Source: Waddliaceae bacterium (GTDB lineage Bacteria > Chlamydiota > Chlamydiia > Chlamydiales > SLFE01). From it: a DNA stretch of 7,395 nucleotides. This document shows positions 1 through 6,595 of this stretch, in pieces (positions within the stretch are counted from its first letter, which is position 1; each line of letters opens with the position of its first letter). Position numbers and translations under genes: made by a program. Below the pieces are notes generated by a model. It did not search any database, was not told the origin of the DNA, and saw nothing but the letters and a program-made list of their open reading frames with translations. Where the stretch lies: NCBI GenBank assembly GCA_007124415.1, contig SLFE01000051.1, positions 1 to 7,395 on the forward strand, given 5' to 3'.

Positions 1-270
1 ATTGATGAGCGCGGGTGTGTGGTCCCCGTCGAGTTTCAAGGCATTTTCCAGAGCTTTAATAGCTTCTTCAGGCTGATCCAATTCGACGTAGATCGCGCCG
101 AGCATTTGGGCATCATAGATATTTTCGGGATCGAGTATGACCAGGGCTTTAAAGAAATCAAGGGCAATGTCGTACTTGCCCTGACGAGTATACGCATACC
201 CTGTAAAACGGAGATCCTCAAGTTGATCCTCTCCCCATCCCAGTTTTTCCAGCCAGTTGATTTTTTCCAT
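1..270 (-). CDS. TPR-repeat protein, SycD/LcrH-like, 3' end cut by window edge
   Basis: The reading frame starts at the ATG complementary to 270-268 and stays open for 90 codons to the window edge, so the C-terminus is missing. The start is fixed: a stop codon lies in frame two codons upstream. After a short N-terminus with WLEKLGW come two tandem tetratricopeptide-like helical hairpins, roughly residues 22-55 and 56-89, with the usual spacing of G-Y/A-Y, a central A and a terminal P (LDPEN, then LGAIYVELDQPEEAIKALE). TPRs bind partner proteins. The arrangement resembles small type III secretion chaperones of the SycD/LcrH class, and a TPR protein (CT274) occupies this position in Chlamydia as far as I recall. 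Only 12 nt separate it from the upstream minus-strand gene, so it is probably co-transcribed. An AAGGA lies 15 nt before the ATG, rather far. The TPR call is firm; the chaperone role is inference. Confidence 0.85.
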   Translation of the reverse strand, partial: MEKINWLEKLGWGEDQLEDLRFTGYAYTRQGKYDIALDFFKALVILDPENIYDAQMLGAIYVELDQPEEAIKALENALKLDGDHTPALIN

Positions 271-282
271 TGTTTAAAAGCA

Positions 283-726
283 CTATCCTTGCAAGAGTTG
301 ACCTGCCCTTCCGATAATATAACCTAACCACTCATTTATTGTGCGAAGTTGCTTGATGCAATTTTTAATAACGGCTTTTTCCTGTTTTGCCTCAGGAGTA
401 TGGCAAGGCACGGCATCAATGAGCTCTTCGTCCTCATCTTCCTCCGAGCCTATCGATGGTGAAATTTTCGACCGGGTAAAGGGTGATCCTCTGGTGAATC
501 TGAAATTTTTAGGGGGGTAGAAAAAGGCCCAGGCGGCATGGGTTCTTGAAACGCCCAGCAAAATGTCGAGCTCCAAAAGCTTGGGGGCTACGTCGGTAAC
601 GGAAGTTTGAGGCGGTATCGAAGAGGCTTGATCAAGGCTGTATTCCCGTTTAACGCCCTCGACATATTGAGTCCGTCTTGCGTATTGAATGTAAACACCT
701 AAATCTAACTTGTCTATGGTAGTCAT
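283..726 (-). CDS. Conserved hypothetical protein, positional match to chlamydial CT273
   Basis: This is a 147-residue soluble protein with no signal peptide or membrane segment. I do not recognise a domain. Visible parts are an N-terminal helix-like region with IQYARRTQYVEGVKREY (about 13-29), a central region with LLELDILLGVSRTHAAWAFF (50-69), an aromatic and basic stretch PPKNFRFTRGSPFTRSK (71-87), a very acidic patch SEEDEDEEL (94-102), and a C-terminal helix-like tail (about 115-147). The start is supported by GAGG followed by TTTT and ATG, and by a consensus TATAAT about 21 nt upstream of the ATG. It is the first gene of a minus-strand pair with the TPR protein. In Chlamydia the gene between the TPR gene and mraW is CT273, so homology by position is likely but not proven. 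The pairing with a TPR protein allows a secreted substrate/chaperone idea, which is only speculation. Confidence 0.85.
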   Translation of the reverse strand: MTTIDKLDLGVYIQYARRTQYVEGVKREYSLDQASSIPPQTSVTDVAPKLLELDILLGVSRTHAAWAFFYPPKNFRFTRGSPFTRSKISPSIGSEEDEDEELIDAVPCHTPEAKQEKAVIKNCIKQLRTINEWLGYIIGRAGQLLQG

Positions 727-747
727 AAAAACCTCGCTCTCATTCTA

Positions 748-778
748 ATTATATCAGATTTTGACTTTTTTATCTCAA
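748..778 (-). promoter_or_regulatory. Sigma70-type promoter for the minus-strand hypothetical-TPR pair
   Basis: Read on the minus strand, TTGAGA (778-773, 5 of 6 to TTGACA) is followed after 19 nt by a perfect TATAAT (753-748). Transcription would start near 741-742, leaving a leader of about 15 nt before the ATG at 726. The spacer is two bases longer than ideal. The position in the short divergent gap supports it. Confidence 0.6.
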
Positions 779-790
779 CTGGACCATTAT
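761..790 (+). promoter_or_regulatory. Candidate sigma70-type promoter for the desaturase-division operon
   Basis: TTGACT (761-766, 5 of 6) is followed after 18 nt by CATTAT (785-790, 4 of 6 to TATAAT). It interleaves with the minus-strand promoter, whose -35 lies inside this spacer. If used, the transcript would begin around 796-798, on top of the ATG at 797, giving a leaderless or nearly leaderless message. The weak -10 and this geometry lower confidence. Confidence 0.4.
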
Positions 791-796
791 GTGCCT

Positions 797-1918
797 ATGA
801 AATCGGTAATTAAGGACTCTCCTGTCATCATTTCCCCGTATTATACGCAAAACGTTACGTTTGCTAAGAGGCGGGATCATGATTTTCTTGCCGTGGTCAA
901 GAAAAGGGTTTATGAAGAATTTAAGAGGCGGGGCCTGTCTCCTTACGCCAACGGGGCGATGATTCTGAAGACGCTTTCGATCCTTGCCGCTTATGCTGTG
1001 TGCGTTGCGGCTATCTTTTCAGACTATTTCGGGCCGTCGGGCGTGATTTTGTGGTATGCCGCATTGGGATTTGTCTGTTCCATGAACGGCCTCAATATTG
1101 CCCATGACGCCATGCACGGATCATATTTCCGTTCGCAAAGGCTGAATAAGTGGCTGGCCTATTTTTTCGACTTCAACAGCACCAGTTCGTTTATCTGGAG
1201 AATATCGCACAATACCTATCACCACATTTATACAAACATACCCGGATTGGACAACGATATCGACAAGGGAAGCCTTTTGCGCCTTCAGCCGACGGATCCA
1301 CTGTTAAAATTTCACTATTGGCAAAATTGGTATGCCATCCCTTTATATACTTTGCTCACATTCAACTGGGCATGGATTTCAGACATTTATTGGTGCGTCA
1401 AGGAGCATCGAAAAGGAAAGGTCACCCATAGGGAAGCGGCCGTGTTCTTTGCATTTAAAGCTGCCAATCTCCTGGTCTTTGTTATTTTGCCGATGATACT
1501 TTTATCCGTCTCCTGGTGGGTGCCGCTTGTCGGCTATCTTCTTTTGCATATGACTGCCGGCGTGGTTTCGGGCACCGTGTTTCAGCTGGGTCATGTCGTG
1601 GAGGGGGTCGAATTTGTCGTTCCCGACGACGAGGGCAACCTCCCTTATGACTGGGCTCTTCATGAGATGCTGACAACGTCGAATTGCTGCACGAAAAGCC
1701 ACTGGGTCACACATTGGGTCGGCGGTTTGAATTTTCAAATCGAGCACCACCTGTTCCCCAATATCTGTCATGTTCATTATCTGTGGATTTGTGATATCGT
1801 TAAACAGACCGCAGAAGAATTTAATTTTCCGTATAAAGATATACCCACATTTCGCGGTGCGGTCGCCTCGCATTTAAGAGCATTAAAAAAACTGGGACGG
1901 CAAACCCATTGGCCATGA
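797..1918 (+). CDS. Membrane fatty acid desaturase (acyl-lipid/linoleoyl-CoA type)
   Basis: This 373-residue integral membrane protein has the three histidine boxes that hold the di-iron centre of membrane desaturases: HDAMH (residues 103-107), HNTYHH (138-143) and QIEHH (314-318). The glutamine in the third box is typical of front-end (delta-5/6-like) and related bacterial acyl desaturases. Hydrophobic segments lie at about 58-78, 83-101, 176-198, 216-240 and 241-263. There is no fused cytochrome b5 domain, so an external electron donor is needed. It would introduce a double bond into membrane acyl chains using O2; the position is not readable from sequence. I chose the ATG at 797: an in-frame TTG at 761 coincides with a promoter -35 and has no ribosome site. 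GTG 791 is another option, with a GGA 7 nt upstream. Its stop overlaps the rsmH start as ATGA, so it is probably translationally coupled to the division genes. I do not recall a gene here in Chlamydia. Confidence 0.92.
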   Translation: MKSVIKDSPVIISPYYTQNVTFAKRRDHDFLAVVKKRVYEEFKRRGLSPYANGAMILKTLSILAAYAVCVAAIFSDYFGPSGVILWYAALGFVCSMNGLNIAHDAMHGSYFRSQRLNKWLAYFFDFNSTSSFIWRISHNTYHHIYTNIPGLDNDIDKGSLLRLQPTDPLLKFHYWQNWYAIPLYTLLTFNWAWISDIYWCVKEHRKGKVTHREAAVFFAFKAANLLVFVILPMILLSVSWWVPLVGYLLLHMTAGVVSGTVFQLGHVVEGVEFVVPDDEGNLPYDWALHEMLTTSNCCTKSHWVTHWVGGLNFQIEHHLFPNICHVHYLWICDIVKQTAEEFNFPYKDIPTFRGAVASHLRALKKLGRQTHWP

Positions 1919-2847
1919 AAAAATCGCATATACCAATTCTGGTTCAAGAGTGGATCGAGTTTCTGGACGAGAGCCGGCTGAAAGTCTACGTCGACGGCAC
2001 ACTCGGCGCAGGGGGGCACGCCAAAGCCGTCTTGGAATCCCACGGAGAGATTGAAACCTTCATAGGGATCGATCAGGACCCCCATGCCTTGGAACTTGCC
2101 GGCAAGGAGCTTGAATCCTGGGAAAAAAAGACGACTCTCATTAATGATAATTTCGTGAATATAGAAGAGATCCTTACAAGCCGGGGCATCGATAAAATCG
2201 ACGGAATCCTGCTGGATTTAGGCGTCTCTTCGATGCAGCTGGATCAAGGGGAGAGGGGATTTAGTTTCAGATTGGAAGGTCCTCTCGACATGAGAATGGA
2301 TCCGGAAAAAAACTTAAGCGCGAAATTAGTCGTTAACACTTGGCCGGAAAGCGACCTGGGCCGCATATTCAGGGAGTACGGTGAGGAAAGGCAATGGAAG
2401 AGGGCTGCAAGGGCGATTGTCGAGGGGAGGAAAGAGAAGCCTTTGGAAACGACAAAAGACTTGGTCGAAGTGCTGGCCCCGGCCATCAAGACGCATAAAA
2501 AGAAAGACAAGCACCCCGCGACAAAAATTTTTCAGGCCCTCCGCATCTGCGTCAATAGCGAGCTGGAGGTTTTGCGGCAGACTTTGCCGAAAATCGTTCA
2601 ACGGCTGAGGCACGGCGCCGTTTTCGGAGTGATCACTTTCCACAGCCTGGAAGACCGTATAGTAAAAAATTTCTTTCGGGACGAGGCCAGCGATAAACAG
2701 AACACATCGGGGCTTGCCGGCCTTTTTCTTGAAAAAGAACCGAGCGTCTCTCTTCTCAGTAGAAAGCCGGTAAAACCGTCGGACGAGGAGATCGAGCAAA
2801 ACCCTAGGTGCCGCAGCGCCAAATTGAGAGCGGTGATGAAGCGATGA
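1915..2847 (+). CDS. rsmH: 16S rRNA (cytosine-1402-N4)-methyltransferase RsmH (MraW)
   Basis: The 310-residue protein has the usual length of the family and is complete. It methylates N4 of C1402 in 16S rRNA with S-adenosylmethionine, tuning decoding in the ribosomal P site. Diagnostic blocks are present in order: HIPILVQE at the N-terminus (5-12), the SAM-binding loop DGTLGAGGH (27-35), FIGIDQDPHAL (49-59), LLDLGVSSMQLD (99-110), RGFSFRLEGPLDMRMD (114-129), HPATKIFQALRI (200-211), FHSLEDR (242-248) and the C-terminal RCRSAKLRA (298-306). The ATG at 1915 is preferred over an in-frame TTG at 1909 because it aligns with family N-termini and overlaps the desaturase stop as ATGA. No strong ribosome site is seen, which fits coupling by termination-reinitiation. 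The stop overlaps the next gene in the same way. rsmH heads division clusters in most bacteria, usually after mraZ, which is absent here. Confidence 0.97.
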   Translation: MKKSHIPILVQEWIEFLDESRLKVYVDGTLGAGGHAKAVLESHGEIETFIGIDQDPHALELAGKELESWEKKTTLINDNFVNIEEILTSRGIDKIDGILLDLGVSSMQLDQGERGFSFRLEGPLDMRMDPEKNLSAKLVVNTWPESDLGRIFREYGEERQWKRAARAIVEGRKEKPLETTKDLVEVLAPAIKTHKKKDKHPATKIFQALRICVNSELEVLRQTLPKIVQRLRHGAVFGVITFHSLEDRIVKNFFRDEASDKQNTSGLAGLFLEKEPSVSLLSRKPVKPSDEEIEQNPRCRSAKLRAVMKR

Positions 2848-3125
2848 AAGGGATGTTGATAAGAGTTCTATTTTGCGTCTTCGCTGCAGGGGCGACTCTT
2901 TACGCCTTTGTTGAAAGGCAAAACCGCATCACAAAAATACGCCTCGAAATTCCCGCTCTGGAAAAAGAAGTCCGAATGCTTAAAGAGGAAAAAAGAAGGC
3001 TCAAATACGAGATAGAGATGTTTGAAAATCCTGTTCATCTGATCGAGCTTTTGCAAAAGCCCGAATACAGCCACCTTAAGCATCCACAGCTTAACGAGAT
3101 AACGGTGATACCGGCACCTTCTTAA
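2844..3125 (+). CDS. ftsL: FtsL-like small bitopic division protein (CT271 position)
   Basis: The 93-residue protein has the FtsL/DivIC layout: a very short cytoplasmic start (MKGMLIR), one membrane segment at about 4-22, then a charged coiled coil at about 27-60 (ALEKEVRMLKEEKRRL), ending with a conserved-looking ENPVHLIELL block at 61-70 and a short tail. FtsL partners FtsQ and FtsB and activates the FtsW-FtsI septal synthase; here it would act in the inner membrane with the PBP3 encoded next door. The start is the ATG in an ATGA overlap with the rsmH stop, and the membrane segment follows directly, which rules out the longer frame starting inside rsmH at 2808. FtsL sequences diverge strongly, so the call rests on architecture and on position between rsmH and ftsI, where FtsL sits in many bacteria and CT271 in Chlamydia. 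Confidence 0.8.
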   Translation: MKGMLIRVLFCVFAAGATLYAFVERQNRITKIRLEIPALEKEVRMLKEEKRRLKYEIEMFENPVHLIELLQKPEYSHLKHPQLNEITVIPAPS

Positions 3126-3133
3126 GGGAAGAG

Positions 3134-5125
3134 ATGGAACGAGACGGCGACGATAGAAAAAGGGTGATATGGCTGGCGCTTTTTGTGATTTGCCTTTTTT
3201 CCGTTCTGGCCGCCCAGTTTTTCTACATTCAAGTTGTCAGCGGCGATTACTGGAGCGAGAAAGCCAGGAGGCAGCACTATTTTTTCGTCGAGGAGCCCTT
3301 TGTCAGAGGAACATTTTACTCAAACCCCTCCATCAAGAAAGGGCACCCGGAAAAACCGTACCGGTTTGTCGTCGACGTCCAAAAGTTCCACCTTCATGCC
3401 GACCCTGAATCCATACCCGGCCAGGCAAGAGAGCCTCTTGTCGAATTTTTGTCCGACCGGCTTGAACTTACTTCCCGGGAAACTGCCGCTTTGAAAGATC
3501 AGCTTGAGAAAAGCAGCCGCGACAGGCTCTTGGCTATGTGGCTTAGCCGCGAGGCGCGCGATGAAATCCTCGCCTGGTGGAAAAGTTTTGCCAAGGAGCG
3601 GGGAATTGTTCGAAATGCCCTTTTTTTTGTCAGCGATTATCAGCGATCTTATCCTTTCGGCAAAATGCTCGGCCATGCCTTGCACACCGTTCAAAACCGG
3701 CGCGACGAGGCAACTAAGCAGGCAATACCGACAGGGGGGCTCGAACTTTCCTTGAACTCCTATCTTCAGGGAAAGCTCGGTAAAAGGCAGTTAATGCGAT
3801 CCCCGCGCCACTCGATGGAGTGGGGGCAGATATTGGTGCCCCCGGAAAACGGGGCCGATATTTATCTGACTATCAATCACTACCTGCAGGCCGTTGCCGA
3901 AGAGGAGCTTGAAAAAGGAGTAAAAAAGTCCAAGGCCAAAGGAGGGTGGGCCGTCATTATGAACCCCTATACCGGAGAGATTTTAGCTCTGGCGCAATAT
4001 CCCTTCTTTTATCCCCCTCAATACCGCGAATACTTTAACGATCCCGAGCGGATCGTCCACACCCGTCCCGCCGCTTTGACCGACGCCCACGAACCGGGGT
4101 CGATTTTAAAGCCGTTTGCCGTAATGGCTGCCTTGATGGCCAATAACGAATTGAAGAAGCAGGGGAAGCTGCCGATATTCGATCCCGAAGAAAAAGTAGC
4201 CTGTTCAGACGGTACGCTCCCGGGCAGACAGAAGCCGATGACCGATGTGAGAGTGCACAAATACCTCAATTTGCCAATGGCCATGCAAAAATCTTCCAAT
4301 ATATATATGGCCCTTGCCATCGACCGGGTGATCAATTCCCTGGGAGAGCAGTGGTATCGAAATGTTTTAGCCGATGTTTTCGCTTTTGGAACCAGGACCG
4401 GCCTGGAACTTCCCGGCGAGAGCCCCGGGGTTTTGCCGATGCCGGGGAAATTGCATCCCAACGGTAAACTTGAGTGGTCCCGGCCTACTCCCTATTCTCT
4501 TGCAATCGGCCATAATTTGCAGCTCAACAGCATACAGATACTTAGAGCCTGGTCCCTTTTGGCCAACGGTGGAGTGATGGTCGAGCCGACCCTCGTGCGA
4601 AAGATTGTCAAGGAGGGGCGCGTGCTGCTCGACAATACAGGCGACGAAAGGGCGCAATCGTTTCCGCAGGTTGTGGACCAAAACGCGGTCGCGCCCGTCG
4701 TCGAGGCTTTACGGTATGATACGATGCCCGGCGGAACAGGAACCCGGGCCAATATACCGGGATTCACCGAGGTTGGAAAAAGCGGCACCTCGAGAAAAAT
4801 TGAAAACGGGACCTACACTTCCAAGAAGCATCTGGCCTCTTTTGTCGGTTTCGCCCCGGCTGATCGACCCGAGTTTGTGCTCCTTGTCACGATAGACGAG
4901 CCTGAAGTGGCTTATATTCCGGGCGAGGGCCATAATAATCACGGAGGCGTCGCGGCGGCTCCCGTATTCAGGGAGATCGCTAAAAAAACATTGGAATATC
5001 TCGGCACCGCCCCCGACAATCCCCATGGGTATCCGCCGCAGGACCCCCGGTACGACCCGGATAAAGCCAAATGGGTTCGTGAAACTCGCCTGTTGCGGGA
5101 AAAGTACAATTCATGGAATAAATAA
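3134..5125 (+). CDS. ftsI: Division-specific peptidoglycan transpeptidase PBP3/FtsI (class B PBP)
   Basis: The 663-residue protein cross-links septal peptidoglycan at the outer face of the inner membrane and is a beta-lactam target. It has an N-terminal membrane anchor (about 11-33), a non-penicillin-binding region (about 50-235) and a transpeptidase domain with three active-site motifs: SILK (323-326, catalytic S323), SSN (387-389) and KSGT (549-552). The last is usually KTGT. The conserved RGxIxDRNG-LA segment near the N-terminus is only partly kept, as RGTFYSN (58-64) followed by a basic, proline-containing insert before FVVDV (78-82). A tail of about 39 residues after EYLG (621-624) is proline-rich and then charged. 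An AAGGGA overlapping the ftsL stop lies 4 nt before the ATG. Chlamydiae lack FtsZ but keep this enzyme. Family identity is firm; the altered regions may be lineage-specific. Confidence 0.96.
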   Translation: MERDGDDRKRVIWLALFVICLFSVLAAQFFYIQVVSGDYWSEKARRQHYFFVEEPFVRGTFYSNPSIKKGHPEKPYRFVVDVQKFHLHADPESIPGQAREPLVEFLSDRLELTSRETAALKDQLEKSSRDRLLAMWLSREARDEILAWWKSFAKERGIVRNALFFVSDYQRSYPFGKMLGHALHTVQNRRDEATKQAIPTGGLELSLNSYLQGKLGKRQLMRSPRHSMEWGQILVPPENGADIYLTINHYLQAVAEEELEKGVKKSKAKGGWAVIMNPYTGEILALAQYPFFYPPQYREYFNDPERIVHTRPAALTDAHEPGSILKPFAVMAALMANNELKKQGKLPIFDPEEKVACSDGTLPGRQKPMTDVRVHKYLNLPMAMQKSSNIYMALAIDRVINSLGEQWYRNVLADVFAFGTRTGLELPGESPGVLPMPGKLHPNGKLEWSRPTPYSLAIGHNLQLNSIQILRAWSLLANGGVMVEPTLVRKIVKEGRVLLDNTGDERAQSFPQVVDQNAVAPVVEALRYDTMPGGTGTRANIPGFTEVGKSGTSRKIENGTYTSKKHLASFVGFAPADRPEFVLLVTIDEPEVAYIPGEGHNNHGGVAAAPVFREIAKKTLEYLGTAPDNPHGYPPQDPRYDPDKAKWVRETRLLREKYNSWNK

Positions 5126-5128
5126 AGC

Positions 5129-6595
5129 ATGAAGCTGTCGAAATTGATCAAAGATCTCCCCGCTCTAGAAATCTATGGTTCCAAAGCTATCGAGATAACC
5201 GGAATCAGCAATCATTCCAAACGGGTCGGCCCGGGGAACCTGTTCATTGCCAAAAAAGGGGCTGTTACCGACGGCAATCTTTATACCCCCGAAGCCGTTG
5301 CTTCGGGCGCAGTTGCGATTGTGACCGACATCTACGATCCGTCCCTCAAGAACGCGACCCAGATCATTTGTGAGAATATTGAGGAAATCGAAGCGGTATT
5401 GGCTGCCAGGTACTATGAGTTTCCCTCAAAGCAGCTGATCATGGTCGGAGCCACCGGAACCAAAGGCAAAACCACAACGACTTATTTGATGCAGCACTTG
5501 CTGGATCGCCAATCGCTGCCTTGCGGCCTCATGGGAACAATTGAATACTGTACCGGAACCCATCATTATCCCGCTTCCCATACGACTCCCGATGTGTTGA
5601 CCAACCATCGCATGCTGAGAGAAATGATTCAGGAAAAATGCCGGGCCTGCGTTATGGAGGTATCTTCCCATGCGTTGGATCAGGGGCGTGTCAGCTGCAT
5701 TGACTTCGATGTCTGCGTCTATACCAACCTCTACCCCGACCATCTCGACTATCACGGCAGCATGGAAGAGTATGTTAAATCCAAAAACATCCTTTTCGCC
5801 AAGCTGGCCGATCCTGCGAAGAAAATCGTTTACAACGCCGACTGTCCTATGTGGAAGGATGTGCTGAAAGGGGCTGTGGCAAAACTCTTTTCCTACAGCA
5901 TAGAGACGCCCTCCGACCTGAGAGCGGAAAATATCAAGCTCAATGCCGAAGGGAGCTTTTTTGATGTGGTTTGGGAAAATCAGACCTTTCCCTGCCGCTC
6001 GCCGATCGTCGGGCTCCATAATGTTTATAATGTTTTGGCCGCGCTTGCCGCGGTAGCTGTTTTGGGGTATCCGCTCAAGTCTCTGATCGAGAGTCTTGAA
6101 ACATTTCCCCAGGTGCCCGGTCGGCTCGAGAGGGTTTCCAATCCCCTGGGACTTCAAATATACGTTGATTTCGCCCACACCGGAGACTCGATACAGGCTG
6201 TTTTAAAGAGCTTGCTTCCGTTTAAAAAAGGGAGATTGATCACTGTTTTCGGCTGCGGCGGCGATCGCGATCCCGGCAGGCGCCCTTCAATGGCGAAAGC
6301 GGTGGAAAAATTGTCCGATATCGCAATTGTCACCTCGGACAATCCAAGGACCGAAGATCCTCAAAAAATTATCGACGACATCATGGCGGGATTTTCCTCT
6401 AAGGAAAGGGCGGCGGCCGAGCCGGACCGCTACGCCGCTATTGAAAAAGCCGTTGCTATGGCAAGTCCCGGCGATCTTATATTGATTGCGGGCAAGGGAC
6501 ATGAAAAGTATCAATTATTTGCAAACAAAAGGATTGAATTTGATGATTGCAAAGTCGCTTATGACATATGCAAGGCGAAAATGGCGGCTGTATAG
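5129..6595 (+). CDS. murE: UDP-MurNAc-tripeptide synthetase MurE (meso-DAP-adding)
   Basis: This complete 488-residue cytoplasmic ligase adds the third amino acid to UDP-MurNAc-L-Ala-D-Glu, using ATP. Visible motifs: the P-loop GATGTKGKTT (107-116), SHALDQGRV (180-188), DHLDYHGSMEEYVKSK (204-219) whose final K219 matches the carbamylated lysine, the ligase domain DFAHTGD (347-353), GCGGDRDPGRRPSMA (375-389), DNPRTEDP (404-411) and GKGHE (455-459). The DNPR tetrad is the known signature for meso-diaminopimelate rather than L-lysine. One oddity is DFAHTGD where most MurE proteins have DYAHTPD. The gene starts 3 nt after the PBP3 stop, with GGAA 10 nt before the ATG, and its last 53 bases overlap amiA in another frame. 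In Chlamydia murE also lies between pbp3 and amiA. Confidence 0.97.
   Translation: MKLSKLIKDLPALEIYGSKAIEITGISNHSKRVGPGNLFIAKKGAVTDGNLYTPEAVASGAVAIVTDIYDPSLKNATQIICENIEEIEAVLAARYYEFPSKQLIMVGATGTKGKTTTTYLMQHLLDRQSLPCGLMGTIEYCTGTHHYPASHTTPDVLTNHRMLREMIQEKCRACVMEVSSHALDQGRVSCIDFDVCVYTNLYPDHLDYHGSMEEYVKSKNILFAKLADPAKKIVYNADCPMWKDVLKGAVAKLFSYSIETPSDLRAENIKLNAEGSFFDVVWENQTFPCRSPIVGLHNVYNVLAALAAVAVLGYPLKSLIESLETFPQVPGRLERVSNPLGLQIYVDFAHTGDSIQAVLKSLLPFKKGRLITVFGCGGDRDPGRRPSMAKAVEKLSDIAIVTSDNPRTEDPQKIIDDIMAGFSSKERAAAEPDRYAAIEKAVAMASPGDLILIAGKGHEKYQLFANKRIEFDDCKVAYDICKAKMAAV
6527..6533 (+). promoter_or_regulatory. Shine-Dalgarno site for amiA inside murE
   Basis: AAAAGGA lies 9 nt before the ATG at 6543 and is one of the clearest ribosome sites in the window. 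It favours 6543 as the amiA start over the ATG at 6561, which has no such site, and over the ATG at 6486, which would add a charged N-terminus before the signal peptide. Confidence 0.6.

Noticed and set aside
761..796. N-terminal extension of the desaturase from TTG at 761
   Set aside because: No ribosome site precedes it and the TTG is part of a likely -35 element; the sequence before the ATG at 797 does not resemble the start of this family.
1502..1873. Minus-strand frame opposite the desaturase
   Set aside because: It overlaps the third histidine box region of a well-supported gene and has no plausible start or domain.
2808..2843. Longer ftsL from the ATG at 2808
   Set aside because: It would add a hydrophilic segment encoded within the rsmH C-terminus; the ATGA overlap start places the membrane segment at the N-terminus as expected.
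4018..4461. 147-codon minus-strand frame opposite ftsI
   Set aside because: It sits across the essential SxxK and SxN region of PBP3 and has no family-like motifs.
5426..6178. Long open frame (250 codons) on the minus strand opposite murE
   Set aside because: It lies wholly inside a gene with all catalytic motifs. Its translation shows no recognisable domain, and it is a shadow of the murE codon pattern.
6486..6542. Longer amiA from the ATG at 6486
   Set aside because: It would place 19 extra residues before the signal peptide; the better ribosome site points to 6543.
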